Assembly: GCA_039640505.1 (NCBI GenBank)
Contig: CP046865.1
Location: 930,001-994,000 of the forward strand
Source: Rhodobacteraceae bacterium Araon29
Lineage (GTDB): Bacteria > Pseudomonadota > Alphaproteobacteria > Rhodobacterales > Rhodobacteraceae
Reading direction: 5' to 3'
Length of the DNA: 64,000 nt
Shown: positions 29,804 to 38,129 of the stretch, piece after piece
Layout of the letters: each line of letters opens with the position of its first letter
How positions within the stretch are numbered: position 1 is the stretch's first letter
Notes under the pieces: model-generated
The model's database searches: none
What the model was told of the DNA's origin: nothing
What the model saw: the letters and a program-made list of their open reading frames with translations, nothing else
Program-made: the position numbers and the translations under genes

Positions 29804-30334
29804 ATGAAAACTGTCCAAGATTATATCCGCACGATTGTTGATTTCCCGCATGAAGGTATTTTGTTTAGGGATGTTACTACATTGTTTTCTGATCCCCGTG
29901 GCTTTCGGATGGCGGTGGATTAGATGCTGCATCCCTATGCAGGAGAGCAGATCGACAAGGTGGTGGGTTTAGAAGCGCGCGGCTTCATCCTTGGCGGCGC
30001 GATCGCGCATCAGCTGGGTGCGGGGTTTGTGCCGATCCGTAAAAAAGGCAAGCTGCCGGGCGCAACAATTAGTCAAGAATATACACTCGAGTACGGGGCG
30101 GCCGTGGTCGAAGTGCATGATGATGCCATCCAAGCGGGTGAGCGCATCTTGCTTGTGGATGATTTGTTAGCTACCGGGGGTACTGCTGAGGCTGGAATAA
30201 AGCTTGTTGAGCGATTGGGTGGCGAAATCATGGGTTGTGCCTTTATTGTCAATCTACCCAATCTGGGAGGTGGCGAAAAGCTGAAGGCAATGGGCATGGA
30301 TGTGCATGTACTTTGTGACTTTGAGGGCCTCTAA
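29804..30334 (+). pseudogene. apt: Adenine phosphoribosyltransferase interrupted by an in-frame TAG
   Basis: From the ATG at 29,804 the frame reads [18 protein letters not shown]... up to D39 and then meets TAG at 29,921-29,923. Directly after it the same frame continues without any shift: [14 protein letters not shown]..., with the PRPP-binding loop [16 protein letters not shown] intact, to TAA at 30,334. Relatives have Gln at this point (DQ-x-LHPY), so one C-to-T change (CAG to TAG) explains the break. An ATG directly follows the TAG, so re-initiation could make the C-terminal 136 residues, but these lack the N-terminal hood. Either a recent nonsense mutation or a sequence error. Confidence 0.85.
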
Positions 30335-30386
30335 GTCGCTTGATTGTGTCTGCAGGCCGCCTATTTGTCTCTAAGAGGTTTGATAC

Positions 30387-30767
30387 ATGAGCAAAAGCAC
30401 TAAGGTTTTATATAACGGCGACTGCCCAGTATGCAGTTTTGAAATTGATCATTACGCGTCGTACAGCCATAAAAATCAACTGCCATTAGAGTTTGAAGAT
30501 TTAAATCGTTGCGATCTCGCGCCATGGCAGCTTAGTGAAGATCAGGCTGCTCGACGATTATATGTGCTCAACGATAATCAATTGGTTTCCGGTATCCCGG
30601 CGTTTTTAATCCTGTGGCAGCAAATGCCGCGTTATCGACCTCTTGCGATTATTGTTGGGCTCCCAATTATTCGACAGCTTGCGTCTTTAATTTACAATTC
30701 AATTCTGGCGCCTATGATTTATAGCTGGCACTTACGGCGAAAAGCCAAAGCTCAGAAAGCCAAATGA
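30387..30767 (+). CDS. DUF393 / DCC-family thiol-disulfide oxidoreductase-like protein
   Basis: 126 residues with the family motif YNGDCPVC near the start (Cys at 14 and 17) and the IPAFLILWQQMPRYRPLA block. A hydrophobic stretch lies about residues 85-110, ending in a very basic Lys-rich tail. The biochemical role of DUF393 is not established. It follows apt by 52 bases on the same strand and meets argF tail to tail. Confidence 0.85.
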   Translation: MSKSTKVLYNGDCPVCSFEIDHYASYSHKNQLPLEFEDLNRCDLAPWQLSEDQAARRLYVLNDNQLVSGIPAFLILWQQMPRYRPLAIIVGLPIIRQLASLIYNSILAPMIYSWHLRRKAKAQKAK

Positions 30768-30777
30768 AACTAAAGAT

Positions 30778-31704
30778 TTAAACTCCCAAACAGTGCCGCA
30801 TGATTGCCTTTTGAACGTGCAATCTATTTTCAGCCTCATCAAAAATGACAGAATGGGGCCCGTCCATGACCTCTGAGGTTGCTTCGTCATCGCGGTGTGC
30901 GGGAAGACAATGCATGAAAAGTGCATCTGGTTTGGCCTTTGACATAAGGTCGGTATTGACCTGATAACCGCGTAGCTGGTTGTGTCGCCGTTCCCGAGCG
31001 GATTGTGGGTCATGCATGCTAACCCATGTATCAGTCACCACCAAATCCGCGCCCTGAACTGCTTTGTGTGGATCACGTTCGATTGTGATGCTTATTCCTT
31101 TATTACGCGCTTTTTGAAGTAAATTTTGGTCCGGATCTAAGGGTTCCGGACCAGTGAATGTGAGATCAAAGCCGAATTGCCCAGCGGCGTGGGCAAAGCT
31201 AGTAAAGACGTTGTTTCCATCACCTGACCACACTATTTTGCGGCCTTTGATTGGGCCTCTATGTTCTTCAAATGTCATAATATCAGCCATAATTTGACAA
31301 GGGTGGCTTCGGTTGGTCAATCCGTTGATCACAGGGACAGTGGCATAATCAGCCATTTCCAGAAGAGTTGCCTCTTCGAAGGTTCGGATCATAATGAGAT
31401 CAACATAGCGACTGAGTACCCGCGCCGTGTCTGCAATAGTTTCTCCGTGGCCCAATTGCATATCTGTGCCTGAAAGCAGCATGGTCTGCCCACCCATCTG
31501 GCGAACACCGACATCAAAACTGACCCGGGTGCGAGTCGAAGGCTTTTCGAAGATCAATGCCACCATTTGACCCGAAAGTGGTTGATCCGCATCAAGGCTG
31601 CCTTTGGGCAACCCAACCCGCGCCTGCTTCATGTCCAATGCGGTATTTATTATGCTGCGCAGTGCCTCAGGCTTGCTTTTGTCAATATCTAGAAAATGGG
31701 TCAT
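30778..31704 (-). CDS. argF: Ornithine carbamoyltransferase
   Basis: 308 residues. Carbamoyl-phosphate loop STRTR at 56-60, [16 protein letters not shown], and HCLPAHR near the C-terminus (Cys and His of the ornithine site) are all present. Makes citrulline in arginine synthesis. It follows argD by 58 bases on the same strand, the standard roseobacter argD-argF pair. Confidence 0.97.
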   Translation of the reverse strand: MTHFLDIDKSKPEALRSIINTALDMKQARVGLPKGSLDADQPLSGQMVALIFEKPSTRTRVSFDVGVRQMGGQTMLLSGTDMQLGHGETIADTARVLSRYVDLIMIRTFEEATLLEMADYATVPVINGLTNRSHPCQIMADIMTFEEHRGPIKGRKIVWSGDGNNVFTSFAHAAGQFGFDLTFTGPEPLDPDQNLLQKARNKGISITIERDPHKAVQGADLVVTDTWVSMHDPQSARERRHNQLRGYQVNTDLMSKAKPDALFMHCLPAHRDDEATSEVMDGPHSVIFDEAENRLHVQKAIMRHCLGV

Positions 31705-31762
31705 TGAAGGGATCTCTTTTTGTTTTCAGACTTAAGAGTTTAGGTGTGTTTGATTGTAGTTT

Positions 31763-32941
31763 TCATACAAATGTTTCGCAGGCTTTTGCCGCTTGGTCCA
31801 ATCTTGCAACGGCTTCAGTGATTTCCTGGTTGCTTAGGTTCAAAGGGGGTAATAACCGGATTACATTATCGGCGGCGGGAACCGTGATCAAATGTGCCTC
31901 ATAGCAAGCTTTTAAAACATCGCTATTAGAGATTTTGCACTTGAGTCCGAGCATCAAACCAGAGCCGCGAACCTCTTCGAAGATGTCCGGGTGAGCCGCA
32001 ACCAAACTTTCCAACGGTTGGCGTAAAAGCCCCGATTTGCGTCTTACGCCCTCTAAAAACGCGTCGTCAGCAACATGATCAATCACGGCGCATCCCACTG
32101 CACAAGCTAAAGGGTTTCCGCCATATGTAGAGCCATGAGTTCCTGCAATCATGCCTGAAGCTGCATTTTCGGTTGCCAGGACCGCTCCTAAAGGAAAGCC
32201 TCCACCAATGCCCTTGGCCACCATCATAATATCAGGCTCAATACCAGCCCATTCATGGGCAAAAAGCTTGCCTGTGCGTCCCATTCCGCATTGTACTTCA
32301 TCCAAGATCAATAGAATACCGTGTTCATAGCAAAGTCTACGCAGTTCTTTTAAACACTCGTCTGGCAGCAGGCGTATCCCACCTTCACCCTGCAGTGGCT
32401 CGACGATTATGGCAGCTGTTTTTGAAGTAATTGCAGCCTCAACGGCGTCATGATCGGCCCAATTCAAATGCACAAATCCGGGTAAAAGGGGGCCGAACCC
32501 TTTGGTCAGTTTCTCGCTACCAGCAGCTGCTATACCTGCAGAGGAGCGGCCATGAAACGAGCCGGTAAAAGCGATAATTTCAAAGCGATCTTCCGCGCCT
32601 TTATCATACCAGTACTTTCGCGCCATTTTAATCGCCAATTCGCAACTTTCCGTACCTGAATTGGTGAAAAAGACTTTATCTGCAAAGGTAAGGTCGACCA
32701 ATTTATCGGCTAGCTCTTGCTGCTGCGGTATTTCATACAGGTTCGAAACATGCCAAAGGTTTTGTGCCTGTTCATTCAGTGCGCTCACCAGCGCTGGGTG
32801 TGCGTGGCCAAGCGCATTGACGGCTATGCCTGCGCCAAAATCCAAAAACCGGCGACCATCTTGCTCGACCAACCAGCTACCTTCGCCTTTGACAAAGGTC
32901 AAAGGCGCTCGAGCGTAAGTTGGTAAAATAGAGCTAGTCAT
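31763..32941 (-). CDS. argD: Acetylornithine / succinyldiaminopimelate aminotransferase
   Basis: 392 residues from the ATG at 32,941, with AAAAGGA eight bases upstream; a GTG one codon before is possible. Class III PLP aminotransferase: FTNSGTESCELAIKMARKY, ILDEVQCGMGRTG (PLP aspartate) and the PLP lysine in MMVAKGIGGGFPLGA. Acts in arginine and possibly lysine synthesis. The gcrA gene that usually precedes argD in this group is not in the 190 bases upstream, where I see no ORF. Confidence 0.96.
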   Translation of the reverse strand: MTSSILPTYARAPLTFVKGEGSWLVEQDGRRFLDFGAGIAVNALGHAHPALVSALNEQAQNLWHVSNLYEIPQQQELADKLVDLTFADKVFFTNSGTESCELAIKMARKYWYDKGAEDRFEIIAFTGSFHGRSSAGIAAAGSEKLTKGFGPLLPGFVHLNWADHDAVEAAITSKTAAIIVEPLQGEGGIRLLPDECLKELRRLCYEHGILLILDEVQCGMGRTGKLFAHEWAGIEPDIMMVAKGIGGGFPLGAVLATENAASGMIAGTHGSTYGGNPLACAVGCAVIDHVADDAFLEGVRRKSGLLRQPLESLVAAHPDIFEEVRGSGLMLGLKCKISNSDVLKACYEAHLITVPAADNVIRLLPPLNLSNQEITEAVARLDQAAKACETFV

Positions 32942-33133
32942 CACAATAATCCTTTTAGGTGGGTTTTAGTGCCTGAGAGGGAATCTACTTGTATATATCT
33001 GGGAAAGACAAAGCTATCAGGGTTCGGGCCCATGCCGGACCTTACCGTTTATCGGCGTCGCAGCGCCACGTATGCCTGAAAAGTTATCATGGTTGCCACT
33101 TCGCATAAAAGTTGAAATTTTGCAATCCAAAAT

Positions 33134-33739
33134 TCAATCATCGGGACGCGACAGAGAAAAAAGTTCTTTGACTGCCGTATAATCACGATAACCCAAGCGG
33201 GCCAAGGGCTTGAATTTTGTAATATCAAATATGCCCTCAACGAGACAGTCGTCGCGCATGTGAATGCCGACAACTTCACCAAAGACCGCAAAGTTAGCTT
33301 CTCCTTTTAATGGCAAAATTTGAGTGACGCGACACTCAAGTGCGGCGGGCGCATTTGCGACACGGTGACAGTCAATGGTTTGACATTTTTGGCTTTCTAT
33401 CCCTGCATGGGAAAACTCATCAACGCTATTCGGAAGAGCAGCAGAGCTGGCGTTCATATCATTTATCATGGCGTGCTCAACTATATTCACACAAAATTCC
33501 CCTGTTTTGCGAATGTTAGCGACACTGTCTTTTGTGCCTGTCTGATCTGGCTTTACGCCTGTCGATGCAAACATGACCTGCGGCGGCACATAAGCCACTG
33601 CGTTAAAAAATGAATAGGGTGCTAGATTATTATGGCCGTTTGCATCACAGCTGGATATCCATCCGATCGGACGAGGTGTCACAATCGCATTAAAAGGGTT
33701 GTGTGGCAAATTATGCCCATCTTTTGGTTCGTAAAACAT
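33134..33739 (-). CDS. Flavin reductase-like FMN-binding protein
   Basis: 201 residues from the second ATG (33,739), nine bases after AGGAG; the first ATG at 33,745 would sit only three bases from it. NPFNAIVTPRPIGWISSCDANGHNNLAPYSFFNAV is the flavin-reductase/flavoredoxin signature for FMN binding. Relatives reduce flavins or act as oxygenase partners; no oxygenase is nearby. The gene is divergent from a GNAT gene, the two starts about 35 bases apart. Confidence 0.85.
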   Translation of the reverse strand: MFYEPKDGHNLPHNPFNAIVTPRPIGWISSCDANGHNNLAPYSFFNAVAYVPPQVMFASTGVKPDQTGTKDSVANIRKTGEFCVNIVEHAMINDMNASSAALPNSVDEFSHAGIESQKCQTIDCHRVANAPAALECRVTQILPLKGEANFAVFGEVVGIHMRDDCLVEGIFDITKFKPLARLGYRDYTAVKELFSLSRPDD

Positions 33740-33774
33740 CACCATAAACTCCTATTTGATCCTGACTTAGCCGT

Positions 33775-34305
33775 ATGCTACGTCGCTTTCCAGTCAAAAT
33801 ATGGACCGTAAGTGTTGTGTTGGACTTGATACTTGAGACAAAACAGGACTGGTGGGAAGTCGAAGCACTGTTTGATTTGTGCTTTGCGCCAGGACGTGAA
33901 GCGCTGTCTTCTTACCGTTTGCGCGATAATACAGACCCGGTTTTTGAGCTCTGCCATATTGTGCGCGATAGAGAAGGTATCTTGGGCGGAGCAATCCGAT
34001 TTTGGCCGGTGCAGGTTTCTGGGTATCCCGTTCTACTTCTTGGACCGGTTGCCGTTCATCCTACGCGTCAAGGCGAAGGTTTGGGTGAGGTCTTAATTCG
34101 CGAAAGCTTAAAAAGGGCATCAGATTTGGGTTGGACCCATGTTATTTTAGTGGGGGATGCTCCCTATTATCGTCGTTTCGGGTTTTCCCGTTTGCAGCAC
34201 ATTGAAATACCGCCACCTGTGAACCCTACGCGTGTTTTAGGCTTGGCTCTTGATGAAAGAGGGTGGGAAGGTCTGACTGGCCGCGTAGAACAACTACCTC
34301 TTTAA
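33775..34305 (+). CDS. GNAT N-acetyltransferase (YhbS-like)
   Basis: Up to 176 residues. The acetyl-CoA site is in LLGPVAVHPTRQGEGLGEVLI, followed by HVILVGDAPYYRRFGFSR, the pattern of YhbS-type acetyltransferases. The first 14 residues look unlike the family; a GTG at 33,817 may be the real start and would give 162 residues. Substrate unknown. It ends three bases before the ycjF stop on the other strand. Confidence 0.8.
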   Translation: MLRRFPVKIWTVSVVLDLILETKQDWWEVEALFDLCFAPGREALSSYRLRDNTDPVFELCHIVRDREGILGGAIRFWPVQVSGYPVLLLGPVAVHPTRQGEGLGEVLIRESLKRASDLGWTHVILVGDAPYYRRFGFSRLQHIEIPPPVNPTRVLGLALDERGWEGLTGRVEQLPL

Positions 34306-34307
34306 CT

Positions 34308-35300
34308 TTAATTCATTGTTCGATCAAAAAGCCCTGTAAGAGCGTCCCTCAACAATTCAGACACCCTTGGTTTCGGTGTGTTATGGAAGGGCATCGGGCG
34401 GCAGATATCCATTGCAGCACGGCCAACACGCGCCGTTAGAGCACCGTTTATAATGCCCTCCCCAAACCGGCGGGAAAGCTTGGAAAAAAGACTGCCGCCT
34501 AACACAGATCCTAACCAATCATCGCCAATGGCCATCGCGCCAGTAGCAATAAGATGACCGGTCACCTTTCCAAATAATCGCCAACTGCTCAAAAGTCCGC
34601 TGCGACCGCCATAAACTTGTGCAATGCGGCGAATCATCCGCAAATTACAGATCAATGCCGCGGCTACATCCACCAAAGCAAGTGGCACCAGGGCGGTTAT
34701 AGTAGAAACTTGGCGAACTGATCGTTCGATTTCTTTTTGCGCCAGCTTATCTAGGGGAGCCATCAAAATAGTCTCTGCCAGGGCTAATTGACCTTCGGCA
34801 TCCAATTGATCTTTGGCCTGCTCGTCAAATCGGCTTATCGTCCATCGCATTTCGTCTCGAGACTTATACAGATCGCGCAGTTGCTTGGTAATCGCACGGG
34901 CCTTGGCCAAATTGTCTTCACGGCGAATTTCTCTGATCGAAATTTTAAAATTTTCAATTTTCCGCAAGCGATACAGAGCGATAAGCTCGGCGGCAATAAA
35001 ACCAGTGATGGTTATCCCAAAGATCAATAGAATGAGAGAAAAACTAATGCCAAGAAGTAGGTTTTGTTCCAGTAGGTTTTGGGCGAAGTTCCAAAATCCA
35101 ATGACAGCGTAAAAGCTGCAAAGCGCAAAAAACAAGCCACCAAGGCGTTTTGCATAGCCTCGGGCAATTCTTGCCTTAGGCCACTCGCCGCCCTGAATAA
35201 TTTCATCCTCTGTATCAATCACTGGTGGGGCATCGGCTGGATGCGGCATGTCGGTTTCATCTGCCAGAGAAATCACCACGGGTTCGTTTTGAGCGGTCAT
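34308..35300 (-). CDS. ycjF: YcjF-family membrane protein (DUF697)
   Basis: 330 residues from the ATG at 35,300, preceded by AAAGGAGCAAAGG. An acidic N-terminus is followed by a membrane pair (about 60-80 and 85-110) and then a DUF697 region with conserved PLALVDVAAALICNLRMIRRIA and YGGRSGLLSSWRLF. In many proteobacteria ycjX and ycjF are linked; role unclear, linked to envelope stress. Its ATG overlaps the TGA of the GNAT gene before it (ATGA), so it belongs to a three-gene unit with the GNAT and ycjX. Confidence 0.85.
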   Translation of the reverse strand: MTAQNEPVVISLADETDMPHPADAPPVIDTEDEIIQGGEWPKARIARGYAKRLGGLFFALCSFYAVIGFWNFAQNLLEQNLLLGISFSLILLIFGITITGFIAAELIALYRLRKIENFKISIREIRREDNLAKARAITKQLRDLYKSRDEMRWTISRFDEQAKDQLDAEGQLALAETILMAPLDKLAQKEIERSVRQVSTITALVPLALVDVAAALICNLRMIRRIAQVYGGRSGLLSSWRLFGKVTGHLIATGAMAIGDDWLGSVLGGSLFSKLSRRFGEGIINGALTARVGRAAMDICRPMPFHNTPKPRVSELLRDALTGLFDRTMN

Positions 35301-35731
35301 CCTTTGCTCCTTTGCCACTTAAGATGAATATCGGGCAGCTTTTCATCATTGCCGCGACCATCAGTGCGAGATATTTCAAAAAAACCATGATGAGTATAAA
35401 ACTGCTGCGCTCTTAGGTTTTTCTGAAAAGTCCATAGTTCTAATGTTTCGTTGTGGCTTTTGGCATGGTTGAGCAAGGTTGTTCCGATGCCGTGGCCTTG
35501 TGCCTTAGAGTTTACATAAAGTGCATGGATTTCAGATCCCTGCTGCGCAATAAAAGCCTCTATCTCGGTTCGCTCAAAAACATATACCCAGTTTTGGGCA
35601 ATTAGCCCATCTGCAAAAGCTATTTCCTCGGCGCGCGTGTGCACTCTCGGCATCCACGCGGTGCTATCAATAAAATTGGATAGTATTGCACCGATCTGAC
35701 CGGCATCAAGTGGCATAGCGGGTCTAATCAA
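35297..35731 (-). CDS. GNAT N-acetyltransferase between ycjX and ycjF
   Basis: 144 residues. Starts MIRPAMPLDAGQIGAIL and has the acetyl-CoA loop VNSKAQGHGIGTTLLNHA and the late block NLRAQQFYTHHGFFE, typical of PhnO/RimI-like GNAT proteins. Both ends overlap neighbours by four bases (ycjX stop on one side, ycjF start on the other), so expression is coupled to that pair. Target unknown. Confidence 0.88.
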   Translation of the reverse strand: MIRPAMPLDAGQIGAILSNFIDSTAWMPRVHTRAEEIAFADGLIAQNWVYVFERTEIEAFIAQQGSEIHALYVNSKAQGHGIGTTLLNHAKSHNETLELWTFQKNLRAQQFYTHHGFFEISRTDGRGNDEKLPDIHLKWQRSKG

Positions 35732-37143
35732 AGCCGGTCTCCAAACAAAAACTGAGCCGCTTTATCGAGCCGTATATGGGCTATGCCTTGGCCTTGTCGG
35801 AGCGCATGCGGCGGCGGCAGAAAGTGCATTGAGCTATAGTCTGCGTTTAACCACTGCTGAGCGCCCTGCCGTGCATGGCTGAGTAAATCCTTTGGATTAA
35901 TGGGTAATTCTCCCGCAAAAAATGCGGCTTGCCGGCGCGTTTGAAGATCAATACCACGCACACAGTCAATTTTGCGACCTTGATGATCGCGCGTCTCTTC
36001 GGTGGTGCTGCGCAGGCTGGCCAATGACAAAGCCTTGGTTTGGGCGCCCCGAAATTGTGCTTGACGTGCTGCATCGTCTGTCAACTCCTGCATAATTGCG
36101 GTCAATTGAACGTGTTGGTTATGATGAAGATGATCCGCCTTGGTGGCCGCAAATAAAATCCGCTCAACTCTTATGCCGCGGATTAATCGCCCCAGAGGAC
36201 TATTCCTTCCCGGCCGAAAAGCTATGAGAATATCGCGCATTGTGTGGCGTAAATCTTCGATGGCTGAGGGTCCTCGATGCAAAGCCTCTAAGACATCAAT
36301 CAAAACAATTTGGCGATCAATGCGGGCAAAATGGTTTTTAAAAAATGGACGTACAATATGCCGTTTATAGGCCGTATATCGGCGTTGCATTTCATGCCAT
36401 AAGCTGCCCTTTTTTGAGTTGCTTTCCGGTGGCAATGGCGCAAAAGTCAATACAGGAGAGTCCTCTAAATCACCTGGCAATAAAAACCGCCCAGGGGTCA
36501 GGCCGCTATATCCAGTTGCGCGAGCAGCGCTAAGGTAAGAGCAGTAGCAATGTGCTAATTTTCTGGCTTCTGTTTCGTCTAAAGCCACCTTTTCTGGTAG
36601 GCCTTTTATCATTTTCGCATAGGTCTGACCGATATCCCTTGAGTTCAGGCGGGCAAGTATTTCCTCGCTCCACTGTGCATATGACTTGTCCAAAAGCGTT
36701 AGGTCCAATATCCATTCCCCAGGATAATCTACAATATCAAGATGTTGAATGCGTGAGTTTCTGATCCCAGACATCAAGCCCTGAGGGTTTAATTTCATGG
36801 ACAGTCGGAGCTGACTGACATTTTTTGTGTTAACTGGCCAAAATGGTTCATGACTACTTATGGCATCAAGGTGCGCTTCAAAATCAAAGCGAGCAAGGGT
36901 GTCGTCAGGCTGCGGTTGCAAAAAGGCTGTCTGAATACGGTTTTGGCCAAAAGCAGCGAGTTGCGGCATCCGCCCACCTTCCATGAGATTAGAAATAAGC
37001 GAGGTAATGAAAACAGTTTTTCCTGATCGGGCTAATCCGGTAACGCCGAGCCGAATGGGTGCGCCAAGAAGGCCTTCATTGATTTGCGTAGTAAACCCCT
37101 GAAACCCGCTGCGCATTCTCTGCGACACAGTGCCTGTTGTCAA
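35728..37143 (-). CDS. ycjX: YcjX-family P-loop GTPase-like protein (DUF463)
   Basis: 471 residues. Walker A is GLARSGKT at 36-43; DIVDYPGEWILDL supplies the Walker B/switch region, and FAATKADHLHHNQH resembles a G4 TKxD base-specificity motif. YcjX is stress-induced and behaves as a GTP-binding protein in Shewanella. Start is TTG at 37,143, seven bases after a strong AAAGGAGG; no in-frame ATG is better placed. First gene of ycjX-GNAT-ycjF. Confidence 0.92.
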   Translation of the reverse strand: MTTGTVSQRMRSGFQGFTTQINEGLLGAPIRLGVTGLARSGKTVFITSLISNLMEGGRMPQLAAFGQNRIQTAFLQPQPDDTLARFDFEAHLDAISSHEPFWPVNTKNVSQLRLSMKLNPQGLMSGIRNSRIQHLDIVDYPGEWILDLTLLDKSYAQWSEEILARLNSRDIGQTYAKMIKGLPEKVALDETEARKLAHCYCSYLSAARATGYSGLTPGRFLLPGDLEDSPVLTFAPLPPESNSKKGSLWHEMQRRYTAYKRHIVRPFFKNHFARIDRQIVLIDVLEALHRGPSAIEDLRHTMRDILIAFRPGRNSPLGRLIRGIRVERILFAATKADHLHHNQHVQLTAIMQELTDDAARQAQFRGAQTKALSLASLRSTTEETRDHQGRKIDCVRGIDLQTRRQAAFFAGELPINPKDLLSHARQGAQQWLNADYSSMHFLPPPHALRQGQGIAHIRLDKAAQFLFGDRL

Positions 37144-37265
37144 AATTGAACCTCCTTTGAACTTATAGGTAGATAGGTATCACACTATGAAAACGCCAGT
37201 CTGTTGAAAATATGTAGCGAAAATGAGCTCTTTTCTAACCCTTTAATTTGGTCTACCCAACGAAT

Positions 37266-38054
37266 ATGCCACGCTTTGCAATGCAGATCGAATACCACGG
37301 AGCACCCTTTGCTGGCTGGCAACGCCAGTCGGACCAGCCTTCAGTGCAAGGTGCCATTGAAGCTGCGTTGGGTAAATTGGAACCCGGCGTGCATTCAATC
37401 GCTGCAGCAGGCCGTACGGATGCAGGGGTACACGCTCTTGGACAAGTGGCGCATTGTGATTTAAGCAAAAACTGGGATTCTTTTCGTTTAGGTCAGGCGT
37501 TAAATTACCATTTAAAGCCTTTACCGATTTCAGTTGTTGCCTGTGCAGAAGTTGCTGAAGACTGGCATGCACGATTTTCAGCCATGGAGCGCCATTACGT
37601 TTTCCGTTTGCTTTGCCGCCGCGCACCAGCCACTCACGATAAAGGATTGGTATGGCAAGTTGGTCATGAGCTAAGGCTCGAACCAATGCAAGAGGCGGCT
37701 AATTATTTGATCGGGATGCATGATTTTACCACATTTCGATCTTCAATTTGCCAAGCCAAAAGCCCGATGAAAACCCTTGATTCTATTGAAATCAAACGCC
37801 TGCATGGTTGGGGTGGCCTTGAGTTTCAGTTTTCATTACGGGCAAGAAGTTTTCTTCATAATCAGGTGCGCAGCTTTGTTGGCACTTTAGAGCGGGTTGG
37901 CGCCGGTGCTTGGCAGCCTAAAGCTGTCAAATCTGCGTTAGAGGCGAAAGATAGATCTGCTTGTGGACCGGTTTGTCCCCCGCAAGGGTTATACCTGTCA
38001 GGCGTGCGATATACTCAGGCGCCTTTTGAATTTTTGGCGACGGCAAGTAACTGA
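37266..38054 (+). CDS. truA: tRNA pseudouridine(38-40) synthase
   Basis: 262 residues from the ATG at 37,266; a TTG 18 bases upstream is open but the family begins MPRF/Y. The catalytic aspartate is D52 in [14 protein letters not shown]. Other landmarks are YEY-like [16 protein letters not shown] and [13 protein letters not shown] near the C-terminus. Modifies the anticodon arm of many tRNAs. It is convergent with hrpB, separated by 75 bases with no clear terminator. Confidence 0.96.
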   Translation: MPRFAMQIEYHGAPFAGWQRQSDQPSVQGAIEAALGKLEPGVHSIAAAGRTDAGVHALGQVAHCDLSKNWDSFRLGQALNYHLKPLPISVVACAEVAEDWHARFSAMERHYVFRLLCRRAPATHDKGLVWQVGHELRLEPMQEAANYLIGMHDFTTFRSSICQAKSPMKTLDSIEIKRLHGWGGLEFQFSLRARSFLHNQVRSFVGTLERVGAGAWQPKAVKSALEAKDRSACGPVCPPQGLYLSGVRYTQAPFEFLATASN

Positions 38055-38129
38055 ACATCAATAAGCTCGGTGTCTTTCTGGAGCCATACCAATCATTTCT
38101 GAAAGCTCAAGACAAGACAGATTGAAAGT

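Noticed and set aside
29921-29923. TAG in apt as a programmed pyrrolysine or read-through codon
   Set aside because: No sign of pyrrolysine genes, and relatives have glutamine here; a point mutation or read error is simpler.
32942-33133. gcrA-like gene or structured leader upstream of argD
   Set aside because: No ORF in any frame resembles GcrA and no convincing stem structure was found in these 190 bases.
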